Shown here: positions 1-5,631 of the stretch, one piece after another
Position numbering within the stretch: the stretch's first letter is position 1
How the letters are laid out: each line of letters opens with the position of its first letter
Made by a program: the position numbers and the translations under genes
Notes under the pieces: generated by a model
Database searches by the model: none
The model's input: only the letters and a program-made list of their open reading frames with translations
What the model was told of the DNA's origin: nothing
Assembly: GCA_009785655.1 (NCBI GenBank)
Contig: WQVW01000108.1
Coordinates: forward strand, 1 to 6,017
Source of the DNA: Oscillospiraceae bacterium
Lineage (GTDB): Bacteria > Bacillota > Clostridia > Oscillospirales > Oscillospiraceae
Direction of reading: 5' to 3'
DNA length: 6,017 bases

Positions 1-68
1 AGAATACGCTGCTATCCATCGCCGCTGGTACCGCAATTTACATGCTGCTTGTGCAGTTTGTATTCTGA
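1..68 (+). CDS. C-terminal fragment of AzlD-like branched-chain amino acid exporter subunit
   Basis: Only the last 21 complete codons are in the window, read in the frame starting at base 3 and ending in TGA at 66-68. The peptide is hydrophobic and reads NTLLSIAAGTAIYMLLVQFV plus a final F, a single membrane-spanning helix at the very end of the protein. From memory, AzlD-family proteins (small membrane partner of AzlC in branched-chain amino acid export) end in a helix of this type, with an N-T-L-L-S-I start and a Y-M-L-L-V-Q end. The identification rests on this short piece alone, so another small membrane protein is possible. No hairpin terminator is visible between its stop and the glyA promoter. 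Confidence 0.55.
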   Translation, partial: NTLLSIAAGTAIYMLLVQFVF

Positions 69-90
69 GTTGTGAAATTTAAGAAACCAG

Positions 91-120
91 TTGATAAAAC
101 CCAACGAAATCTGGTATAAT
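91..120 (+). promoter_or_regulatory. Sigma-A-type promoter of glyA with extended -10
   Basis: A -35 box TTGATA lies at 91-96 and a perfect -10 box TATAAT at 115-120, with an 18-base spacer. TG at 112-113 one base before the -10 makes it an extended -10 promoter. Transcription would start near 126-128, leaving a leader of about 50 bases before the GTG start at 179. The ATG at 119 overlaps the -10 box, so it cannot be the translation start from this promoter. Confidence 0.85.
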
Positions 121-166
121 GATTCAAATCGTTTCATGTCTGGGGGATGTGAAACATGATGCAAAT

Positions 167-172
167 GGAGGA
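167..172 (+). promoter_or_regulatory. Ribosome binding site that sets the glyA GTG start
   Basis: GGAGGA lies 6 bases before GTG at 179-181. It is 21 bases from the ATG at 194, too far to serve that codon, so it supports the GTG start. Confidence 0.8.
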
Positions 173-178
173 TCGACA

Positions 179-1426
179 GTGATTAGAGAGACCATGTCGT
201 TTATTAAAGCGCAAGACCCGGAGATCGGTGCGGCGATAGAGAAAGAATACACACGTCAACGTCGGAATATTGAGCTTATCGCGTCCGAAAACTGCGTGAG
301 CGAGGCTGTTTTGGCTGCAGCCGGGACCATTCTGACGAACAAGTACGCTGAAGGTTATCCAGGTAAGCGTTACTACGGCGGCTGTGAGGAAGTAGATGTC
401 GCTGAATCCATCGCGATTGAGCGGGCGAAAAAGCTTTTTAACGCTAAATTTGCCAATGTGCAGCCGCATTCAGGAGCCACGGCAAATTACGCGGCGTTCA
501 TGGTTTTGACCAATCCAGGCGACACCATTCTAGGCCTGAATCTCGACCACGGCGGGCATTTGACGCATGGCAACCCGGCGAACTTTTCCGGGAAATATTA
601 TAATGTCGTCCAATATGAAGTCACACCGGACACCAATCTGATCGATTACGACGAAGTATATCGCCTGGCGAAAGCATACAAACCGAAAATGATTATCGCC
701 GGTGCGTCGGCGTATTCGCGAGTCATTGATTTTGAGAAGTTTGCTGAAATCGCGAAAGAAACAGGTGCTTATTTAATGGTGGATATGGCGCACATCGCGG
801 GTCTTGTCGCTGCGGGAGAGCACCCGAGTCCCGTGCCGCACGCTGATATTGTAACAACCACCACGCATAAGACATTAAGAGGCCCCAGGGGTGGATTAAT
901 TTTGACGAACAATGAAGCGCTTGCGAAAAAAGCAAATTCAGCCGTTTTTCCCGGTGCGCAGGGCGGCCCGCTGATGCACATTATCGCGGCGAAAGCCGTT
1001 GCGTTTGGAGAGGCGTTGAAGCCGGAATTTAAAGCGTATCAAAAGCAAGTACGCAAAAACGCCAAAGCATTGGCAGAGTGTTTGGTAGGTCACGGATTCG
1101 ACCTTGTATCCGGCGGTACGGATAATCACCTGATGCTTGTCGATCTGCGCAAGTTCAACAGGACTGGGCGCGATATGGAAAAGATGCTGGATGAAGTATA
1201 TATCACGGTAAACAAAAACAAGATACCGTTCGACCCTGAAAGTTCGGCCGTGACAAGTGGCATACGCCTTGGCACCCCCGCCGTGACAAGCCGCGGATTT
1301 GGTGAAGATGACATGCAGAAAGTTGCGGAACTTATCTATCTGACGGCATCCGATTATGATGCCAATATTCAGTATATCAGGGACGAGGTCAACAAGCTGT
1401 GCGAGAAGCACCCGCTTTATGATTAA
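179..1426 (+). CDS. glyA: Serine hydroxymethyltransferase
   Basis: This cytosolic pyridoxal-phosphate enzyme interconverts serine plus tetrahydrofolate with glycine plus 5,10-methylene-tetrahydrofolate, the main entry of one-carbon units. The product is 415 residues, the usual length of the family. Visible family motifs are RRNIELIASEN near residues 27-37, the NKYAEGYPGKRYYGGCE block, the VDMAHIAGLVAAG segment, and THKTLRGPRGG, in which K231 is the lysine that binds the cofactor (K229 in E. coli GlyA). I chose the GTG at 179 because GGAGGA at 167-172 lies 6 bases upstream; the in-frame ATG at 119 sits inside the -10 box. ATG at 194 is the next alternative, but has no comparable ribosome binding site. 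The DUF951 gene follows after 9 bases and is probably co-transcribed. Confidence 0.95.
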   Translation: MIRETMSFIKAQDPEIGAAIEKEYTRQRRNIELIASENCVSEAVLAAAGTILTNKYAEGYPGKRYYGGCEEVDVAESIAIERAKKLFNAKFANVQPHSGATANYAAFMVLTNPGDTILGLNLDHGGHLTHGNPANFSGKYYNVVQYEVTPDTNLIDYDEVYRLAKAYKPKMIIAGASAYSRVIDFEKFAEIAKETGAYLMVDMAHIAGLVAAGEHPSPVPHADIVTTTTHKTLRGPRGGLILTNNEALAKKANSAVFPGAQGGPLMHIIAAKAVAFGEALKPEFKAYQKQVRKNAKALAECLVGHGFDLVSGGTDNHLMLVDLRKFNRTGRDMEKMLDEVYITVNKNKIPFDPESSAVTSGIRLGTPAVTSRGFGEDDMQKVAELIYLTASDYDANIQYIRDEVNKLCEKHPLYD

Positions 1427-1435
1427 CATACTCAC

Positions 1436-1630
1436 ATGGACATAAGGCCGGGAGATATTCTGTCGTTGAAAAAAAAGCACCCATGCGGTGCAGATCAATG
1501 GCAGACATTGCGTGTCGGTGCTGATTTCAAGCTGAAATGCTGTGGCTGTGGACACGAGATCATGGTTCCGCGCGTGAAGATTGAAAAGAACATAAAAAAG
1601 ATAGAGAGACCAGACGGCGGATGCCTGTAG
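1436..1630 (+). CDS. DUF951 family small zinc-ribbon-like protein
   Basis: A 64-residue protein of the DUF951 family, which is widespread in Firmicutes and has no established function. The family core is clear: a basic start with V/P-G-D-I, then K-K-x-H-P-C-G, W-x-x-L-R-V-G-A-D-F-K-L-K-C, C-G-C-G-H and a basic tail. C17, C35 and C38, with H15 or H40, could form a metal site; that is inference from spacing. The start matches the normal family N-terminus, but no Shine-Dalgarno sequence precedes it, so it may depend on ribosomes ending glyA translation 9 bases upstream. The last residues (about E57-L64) lie beyond the conserved core, and the TAG stop is part of the inverted-repeat element at 1627-1704. 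Confidence 0.88.
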   Translation: MDIRPGDILSLKKKHPCGADQWQTLRVGADFKLKCCGCGHEIMVPRVKIEKNIKKIERPDGGCL

Positions 1631-1704
1631 GGGCGAACATCATTCACCCGTGGATTTCGCCTTTAGGGTTTGTGTGATTAATGAACCCACGCAGTGCGCC
1701 CTAC
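1627..1704. repeat. Short element with GTAGGG(G)CG terminal inverted repeats (MITE-like)
   Basis: The left end GTAGGGGCG (1627-1635) and the right end CGCCCTAC (1697-1704) are inverted copies differing by one base. Inside are further pairings: GGCGAA (1632-1637) with TTCGCC (1656-1661), CGTGG (1649-1653) with CCACG (1687-1691), and GGGTT (1666-1670) with AACCC (1684-1688). The element fills the whole space between two convergent genes and contains the TAG stop of both (1628-1630 on plus, 1703-1701 on minus). The ends resemble short GTAGGGGCG-type repeats that I recall as common in Oscillospirales-like genomes, which is memory and not a search result. The folded RNA might also end transcription, but there is no T-run. 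Confidence 0.6.
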
Positions 1705-2486
1705 GGATTGCTATCTGTGAATATTTCACCGAATATGTCAGCAATACGCGGATAGAATAAAAAAGCGTACGTGCTTCCCATGTCCGACACGGATTTAAGC
1801 TTGCGTTGCAGAGTTTCCGCGTTGTCATGCAGCACGAAATGTGTGCTGTGATTGTCGTGGTATGTAAAATAATTCACCATCAGTTCTGGCGAGAAAAATG
1901 ACTTGGGGTTATGGCGGTCAATAAGCGCGCGGAACTCGTTGTTTGATAATTCGCGCCCTGTACCGGACAAGGCAGGGAGTGAAAAATCCATCATGACGCG
2001 CTCTATCTCAACCGCCAAGCGGTTCGTGCCGTATTTTTTGATGGCGTCCACCAGCCGCCGCGTCAGTGTCCCGCCGGAAATCGCCGCCGAAATGCGGACG
2101 ATTGTATGATCCCCCGTTTCAGCCAAATCTTCCGGTACAAAATATTCGAGGCTATGTGTCAAAGCCTCTTTTGCCAGTGCCATGGAAAGCGAAATTTGTG
2201 AAGGCGAGCCCGGATAGCTTCCAGCGTTGATTACGATGCCCGTGAAAGCGCGCTTGCCGCATTCTCCGATGATGTCGGCAATCAATGACGCCATCGGTCC
2301 GCCGCCGGTGAATCCGCTGGTGTCCAGAACCATAAACCCGCCGCGTATATCCGACGCGCGCTGTGAACGGTACAGCCGGAAACCGTGGCCGATCCTGTAG
2401 CTCATATGGGCGGCGATGCCGGAATGCGTAACAGCGGCAGCAGTTTCAGGAGGCGTTGCGAGGATTATTTTTGGTATACCGCTCAA
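1701..2486 (-). CDS. Uncharacterised protein resembling a degenerate GH18-type TIM barrel
   Basis: A 261-residue protein without signal peptide or membrane segment. I do not recognise a named family with certainty. The alternation of beta-like runs (GGFMVLDTSGF, FTGIVINAG, HTIVRISAAI, NRLAVEIERVMMDF) with helices suggests a TIM barrel. Residues 197-261 resemble the end of GH18-type barrels such as spore cortex hydrolases: an M-V-N-Y-F-T-Y strand, then H-F-V-L-H-D-N-A-E-T-L-x-x-K-L, a helix, and a final strand. The GH18 catalytic D-x-x-D-x-D-x-E signature is not visible, so an inactive or altered enzyme is possible. I chose TTG at 2486 because GGGGAGG lies 9 bases upstream; TTG at 2492 would be only 3 bases from that site. 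It is transcribed divergently from yqeG and ends inside the repeat element. Confidence 0.75.
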   Translation of the reverse strand: MSGIPKIILATPPETAAAVTHSGIAAHMSYRIGHGFRLYRSQRASDIRGGFMVLDTSGFTGGGPMASLIADIIGECGKRAFTGIVINAGSYPGSPSQISLSMALAKEALTHSLEYFVPEDLAETGDHTIVRISAAISGGTLTRRLVDAIKKYGTNRLAVEIERVMMDFSLPALSGTGRELSNNEFRALIDRHNPKSFFSPELMVNYFTYHDNHSTHFVLHDNAETLQRKLKSVSDMGSTYAFLFYPRIADIFGEIFTDSNP

Positions 2487-2521
2487 CTGCAAATCCCTCC
2501 CCGACGATTCATACGCGAATA

Positions 2522-2534
2522 CATAATAATTATG
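2522..2534. promoter_or_regulatory. Palindrome in the divergent spacer, possible -10 or operator
   Basis: CATAAT-A-ATTATG is a perfect 6-bp inverted repeat around one base in the 65-bp space between two divergent genes. Each arm reads as a -10-like CATAAT on its own strand, so it could serve both genes. No good -35 box is found 16-18 bases away in either direction, so the call is weak. Confidence 0.3.
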
Positions 2535-2551
2535 CTGTTTGGAGGCTTATT

Positions 2552-3049
2552 ATGAGCTTTTCTCCCGTGCCGCGGTATTCATTCCGCAACGTGACGGATA
2601 TCGCGCCGGATTTTCTGAAAGAACGTGGAATCAAATTTTTAATGGTTGATCTTGACAATACGCTGGCCGCATACGGACAAACAAAGCTGACGGACGCAGT
2701 CAGTAAATGGGCAGACCATATGAAAAACAGCGGGATTGAGTTATACATTATCTCAAACACTTTGAAGAAAGAACGGGTGGCATCATTCGCGCAACAGCTT
2801 GTTGTCGAATCCATCAGTGGTGCAGGGAAGCCGTCACCGAAAGGCATCCTGTCGGCGATGAACGCCATGGGCTATGAAGCTGGCGAATCCGCGCTCGCCG
2901 GCGACCAGATTCTCACCGATACGCTGGCCGCGAACTCAGCGGGGGTCTTGTCGATACTACTGCGCCCGATAAGATGCCAAAACCCGTTTTTGGCGATCAG
3001 ATATATGCTTGAAGCACCGTTTCGCTTAGCTTGCAAGAATAGGATGTGA
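2552..3049 (+). CDS. yqeG: YqeG-family HAD-superfamily (subclass IIIA) phosphatase
   Basis: A 165-residue soluble phosphatase of the haloacid dehalogenase superfamily, normal length for YqeG. All four HAD motifs are present: D33-L-D35-N-T (nucleophile and acid/base aspartates), S68-N in IISNT, K93 in GAGKPSP, and G-D118-Q-x-x-T-D123 for magnesium. YqeG is related to yeast Gep4, a phosphatidylglycerophosphate phosphatase, so a role in phospholipid synthesis is plausible; its substrate cannot be told from sequence. GGAGG at 2541-2545, 6 bases before ATG 2552, decides the start; a longer in-frame reading from 2456 overlaps the divergent gene and lacks family similarity. The peptidase gene begins 2 bases after the stop, so the two are almost certainly one transcript. 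Confidence 0.9.
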   Translation: MSFSPVPRYSFRNVTDIAPDFLKERGIKFLMVDLDNTLAAYGQTKLTDAVSKWADHMKNSGIELYIISNTLKKERVASFAQQLVVESISGAGKPSPKGILSAMNAMGYEAGESALAGDQILTDTLAANSAGVLSILLRPIRCQNPFLAIRYMLEAPFRLACKNRM

Positions 3050-3051
3050 CA

Positions 3052-4125
3052 ATGATGGAAAATATTGAAAGAATTAAACGTGCCCTGGCAAAAGAAGATT
3101 GCAAGGCGATGTTGATCTCAAGCCCCATCAATCGGTTGTTTGCCACAGGATTCTCGTCCAGTGCCGGGATATTGCTTGTGACAGACCGCGATGCATGGTT
3201 CTTTACCGATTTCCGCTATATAACAGCGGCTGAAGCGGCGGTGTCAAAACATGCGAAAGTTATATTGATCACGAAGCAAGGGGCTTATACAACGGAACTG
3301 AATAAGGTTTTTGCGGAAAATGGGATATCAGCGGTCGGGTTTGAAGAAGGTGCGGTGACATATGCCGAGTATAGGGAATGGGGAGAAAAACTGACGGCGG
3401 AACTCCGACCCAATCAGAAGCTTTTAGATACTTTGCGTGCCGTCAAATCAGAAAACGACATAGCAAAGATGAAGGCGGCAGAGCGTATCGCGGAAAAATC
3501 GTTTGAGGAAATATTGCCGATCATCAGCACAGATATGACCGAGAAACAATTGGCGGCGGAACTGATCTACAGAATGTTGAAAAACGGGGCGGACGACGTG
3601 TCGTTTTCACCGATTGTTGTATCGGGTGAACGGTCAAGCCTGCCGCACGGTGTGCCGGGGGACAGAAAAATCGAAAAAAGTTTCCTGACGATTGATTTCG
3701 GCGTCAAGCTGGACGGCTGGTGCAGTGACACGACAAGAACACTGTGCATCGGCCAACCAAGCGATGAGATGGTCAAAGTGTACGACACAGTGCTTCGTGC
3801 GCAGGAGGCGGGCATTGCTGCGGCTCGTGTCGGCATCGCGGGGGAAGATATCGACAAAGCCGCGAGAACAGTGATTGAAGACGCTGGATTTGGGGATTAT
3901 TTCGGGCATGGATTTGGCCACGGTATCGGTATGGAGGTGCACGAGTTCCCAAGAGCGTCCCCGGGACATACAGCTAAAATGCCGAACGGCGCAGTGATCT
4001 CTGCCGAACCCGGGATTTATCTGCCAGGCAAATTCGGTGTCCGGATTGAAGACGTGATCTACATTACGGAAAATGGATGTGAAAACATAACAAACTTGCC
4101 CAAAAAGTTGCTGATTTTGGAGTGA
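3052..4125 (+). CDS. M24 family Xaa-Pro peptidase (aminopeptidase P / YqhT-like)
   Basis: A 357-residue cytosolic metallopeptidase expected to remove the residue preceding proline or to split Xaa-Pro dipeptides. An N-terminal creatinase-like domain (about residues 4-125) contains LISSPINRLFATGF and WFFTDFRY. The C-terminal pita-bread domain has all five dinuclear metal ligands: D215 (TIDFG), D226 (CSDTTRT), H290 (GHGFGHGIG), E319 (SAEPGIYL) and E333 (VRIED); H286 and H297 are further conserved histidines. Sequence alone does not separate aminopeptidase P from prolidase. ATG 3052 is favoured since AGGA at 3041-3044 lies 7 bases upstream; GTG 3046 is too near it, ATG 3055 is possible. It follows yqeG directly and precedes efp, as yqhT does in Bacillus subtilis. 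Confidence 0.92.
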   Translation: MMENIERIKRALAKEDCKAMLISSPINRLFATGFSSSAGILLVTDRDAWFFTDFRYITAAEAAVSKHAKVILITKQGAYTTELNKVFAENGISAVGFEEGAVTYAEYREWGEKLTAELRPNQKLLDTLRAVKSENDIAKMKAAERIAEKSFEEILPIISTDMTEKQLAAELIYRMLKNGADDVSFSPIVVSGERSSLPHGVPGDRKIEKSFLTIDFGVKLDGWCSDTTRTLCIGQPSDEMVKVYDTVLRAQEAGIAAARVGIAGEDIDKAARTVIEDAGFGDYFGHGFGHGIGMEVHEFPRASPGHTAKMPNGAVISAEPGIYLPGKFGVRIEDVIYITENGCENITNLPKKLLILE

Positions 4126-4142
4126 GATAACAAAATTAACAA

Positions 4143-4232
4143 GGGACGATGGCAATCGTCCCGACGCAATAATGGCAACGAGCGTATGCTGCTATACAAA
4201 CAACATATGCTTCCAGGCGGATTGCCATCCGC
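4143..4232 (+). other. Structured intergenic region with three stem-loops and complementary loops
   Basis: Hairpin A pairs GGGACGAT (4143-4150) with ATCGTCCC (4155-4162), a perfect 8-bp stem with loop GGCA. Hairpin B pairs GCGTATG (4182-4188) with CATATGC (4204-4210) with one G-U pair, extendable by two outer pairs. Hairpin C pairs GCGGAT (4217-4222) with ATCCGC (4227-4232), loop TGCC. The loops of A and C are exact complements. ATGGCAA occurs at 4149 and 4172 and inverted (TTGCCAT) at 4222, so alternative folds are possible. No T-run follows hairpin A, so it is not a standard terminator. It may be the 3' end of the peptidase transcript, a small repeat element or a noncoding RNA. Confidence 0.5.
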
Positions 4233-4248
4233 ATCAATAATAATATTC

Positions 4249-4277
4249 TTGCAATCTTGGCCAAAATGGGATAAAAT
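4249..4277 (+). promoter_or_regulatory. Sigma-A-type promoter of efp
   Basis: TTGCAA at 4249-4254 and TAAAAT at 4272-4277 are separated by 17 bases, a good match to the housekeeping consensus. Transcription would begin around 4283-4285, about 30 bases before the efp start, so efp need not rely on the upstream peptidase transcript. Confidence 0.65.
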
Positions 4278-4314
4278 ATCTCGATAAAGAAGACACTACG
4301 AGGGGGAACAGAAA

Positions 4315-4878
4315 ATGATTTCAGCAGGTGATTTTAAAAACGGCGTGACGTTTGAGTGGGACGGAAAAGTAATGCAGGTGGTGGAATTCCAGCATGTGAA
4401 ACCGGGAAAAGGCGCGGCGTTTGTCCGTACGAAACTGAGAAACGTTATCACAGGCGCGGTGGTGGAGAATTCGTTCAATCCATCGGATAAATTTGAAAAC
4501 GCTTTTGTAGAGCGCCGCGAGATGGAATACAGCTATAACGATGGGGATTTATACTACTTTATGGATCTCGAATCTTACGAGTTGGAGCCGATTGACAAGA
4601 GTCTTCTTGGAGACAACTTCAAGTTCGTCAAAGAAAACATGCACTGCACAGTGCACGCGTACAAGGGCAAGGTGTTCAATGTTGATCCACCTAATTTTGT
4701 TGATTTGGTAATCACCCAAACAGATCCGGGTCACAAAGGCGACACGGCGACGAATGTGACAAAACCCGCCATTGTAGAGACAGGTGCGGAGGTTAAAGTG
4801 CCGCTGTTTATCAGTGAAGGAGAGAAGATCCGCATAGATACAAGAACAGGCGAGTATCTTGAGCGGGCAAAAGGTTAG
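4315..4878 (+). CDS. efp: Translation elongation factor P
   Basis: EF-P binds stalled ribosomes between the P and E sites and promotes peptide-bond formation at consecutive prolines. The 187-residue length is standard. The order is KOW-like domain I (residues 1-63), then two OB-type domains. The HVKPGKGAAFVR loop carries K32 at the tip, the position modified in Bacillus subtilis EF-P with 5-aminopentanol; the surrounding sequence is of that Firmicutes type. The family signature near residues 150-170 (KGDTATNVTKPA, then TGAEVKVPLFI) and the G-E-Y-L-x-R-A end are intact. AGGGGG at 4301-4306 lies 8 bases before the ATG. It has its own promoter and is followed after 29 bases by the CD1247-like gene, probably in the same transcript. 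Confidence 0.97.
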   Translation: MISAGDFKNGVTFEWDGKVMQVVEFQHVKPGKGAAFVRTKLRNVITGAVVENSFNPSDKFENAFVERREMEYSYNDGDLYYFMDLESYELEPIDKSLLGDNFKFVKENMHCTVHAYKGKVFNVDPPNFVDLVITQTDPGHKGDTATNVTKPAIVETGAEVKVPLFISEGEKIRIDTRTGEYLERAKG

Positions 4879-4907
4879 GCTTGAATAATAATGGAGGTGA
4901 AAAGTCA

Positions 4908-5354
4908 ATGTCAATAAAGGAAAAAGTCGCATATTTAAAAGGTCTTGCCGAAGGGCTTGGCTTGGATGCAGAGTCGAAAGAAGGAAGACTGATGTCGGTG
5001 ATTATCGACACACTTGCCGATATGGCCGATGACATTGAAGCGCTGTCTGATGCCGCAGTCAATATGGAAGAAGAGCTGGATGCAATCACAGATACGCTGG
5101 CGGATGTTGAAGAGTTTCTTTTTGACGATGAGTATGACGACGACGATTATGACGATTTCGATGCGCATGACGACTGTGAATGCGAATGCGATTGTTGTCA
5201 AGGGGAGTTTGCTTGTGAGGTGGAGTGCCCCGCCTGCGGTGAGGAGATCACGATTGACGAAGCGACGTTAATCAGCGGTTCAGCCAATTGTCCCGCTTGC
5301 GGCAAAGAACTGGAGTTTGAACTCGACGAGGACGACGAAACAGAAGCAGAATGA
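4908..5354 (+). CDS. CD1247-type protein: helical N-domain, acidic linker, zinc ribbon
   Basis: A 148-residue protein resembling the clostridial family annotated as CD1247 N-terminal domain-containing, of unknown function, often found after efp. Residues 1-72 form the conserved helical part (IKEKVAYLKGLAEGLGLD, then amphipathic helices). Residues 73-89 are an almost pure Asp/Glu/Tyr stretch. Residues 90-97 form a Cys cluster (C90, C92, C94, C96, C97) with C103 after it. Residues 107-131 are a zinc ribbon, CPACG and CPACG, with an 17-residue gap between the Cys pairs. The tail is again acidic. I start it at ATG 4908, 7 bases after GGAGGTGA (4893-4900), because the N-terminus then matches the family; TTG 4881 has no such site. 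DNA or RNA binding by the ribbon is conceivable, but the strong negative charge argues for a protein partner. Confidence 0.85.
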   Translation: MSIKEKVAYLKGLAEGLGLDAESKEGRLMSVIIDTLADMADDIEALSDAAVNMEEELDAITDTLADVEEFLFDDEYDDDDYDDFDAHDDCECECDCCQGEFACEVECPACGEEITIDEATLISGSANCPACGKELEFELDEDDETEAE

Positions 5355-5362
5355 AAAACAAG

Positions 5363-5394
5363 GACGCCGGATATGTTGAATAACATCCGGCGTC
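5363..5394. terminator. Bidirectional Rho-independent terminator
   Basis: GACGCCGGAT (5363-5372) pairs perfectly with ATCCGGCGTC (5385-5394), with a further GTT/AAC pairing inside. On the plus strand TTTGCTTT follows; on the minus strand CTTGTTTTT follows, overlapping the stop of the plus-strand gene. It sits between two convergent genes and would end both transcripts. Confidence 0.88.
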
Positions 5395-5420
5395 TTTGCT
5401 TTATGGCACGTACTAGGTAT

Positions 5421-5567
5421 TTATTTAGCGTTTTGGGATTTTTGAGTGCTATCCGTACTTTGATTCTTGTTTTGACCGTTGTTGTCTGTCGCTTGGGACT
5501 GGGAAGATTGCGGTTGAGACTTATTATGGCCGCTGTTTGAATGCTTGTTGTTCTTGTTTTTTGCCAC
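5421..5567 (-). CDS. Polar, disordered 48-residue peptide, possibly spore-related
   Basis: The start is GTG 5567, chosen because AAGGAGGT (5582-5575 on the minus strand) lies 8 bases upstream, a near-perfect ribosome binding site; starting further upstream at 5609 would place that site inside the coding region. The product has 10 Asn, 9 Ser, 8 Gln and 7 Lys among 48 residues and no Leu, Ile, Val, Phe, Trp, Tyr or Cys, so it should be disordered and soluble. Composition recalls minor small acid-soluble spore proteins and gamma-type SASP, but I see no family signature, so that link is a guess. A TATAAT lies about 53 bases upstream, and the shared terminator lies downstream. Confidence 0.68.
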   Translation of the reverse strand: MAKNKNNKHSNSGHNKSQPQSSQSQATDNNGQNKNQSTDSTQKSQNAK

Positions 5568-5620
5568 TGCGTCCACCTCCTTCAATAAAGCTGACCATAT
5601 TTTGCTCAAAGCGCGGCTGA

Positions 5621-5626
5621 ATTATA
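5621..5626 (-). promoter_or_regulatory. Possible -10 box for the 48-residue peptide gene
   Basis: The minus strand reads TATAAT (5626 to 5621), between the stop of the DUF3298-like gene and the small gene. There is no recognisable TTGACA-like box at the right distance, so the promoter may be weak, use another sigma factor, or not exist. Confidence 0.35.
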
Positions 5627-5631
5627 CAATG

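Noticed and set aside
119..178. Longer glyA start at ATG 119
   Set aside because: The ATG overlaps the perfect TATAAT at 115-120, there is no ribosome binding site before it, and the first 20 residues do not resemble the family.
938..1555. Open frame of about 205 codons on the minus strand
   Set aside because: It lies antisense to glyA and the DUF951 gene, has no ribosome binding site and its product resembles no protein I know; the plus-strand genes are certain.
1632..1664. Standard terminator after DUF951 (GGCGAA/TTCGCC then TTT)
   Set aside because: The loop is long and only three T follow; the sequence is better explained as part of the inverted-repeat element.
2456..2551. N-terminal extension of the YqeG protein
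   Set aside because: It would overlap the divergent gene's start, and GGAGG at 2541 points to ATG 2552, where similarity to the family begins.
3634..4155. Open frame of about 173 codons on the minus strand
   Set aside because: It is the antisense of the catalytic domain of the M24 peptidase; the metal-ligand motifs on the plus strand leave no doubt which strand codes.
4143..4162. Rho-independent terminator after the peptidase gene
   Set aside because: The stem is strong, but GACGCAATAATGG follows with no T-run on the plus strand.
5124..5170. Tandem GAC/GAT repeats as a microsatellite or CRISPR-like array
   Set aside because: They encode the acidic Asp-rich linker of the CD1247-type protein, with imperfect units and no spacers.
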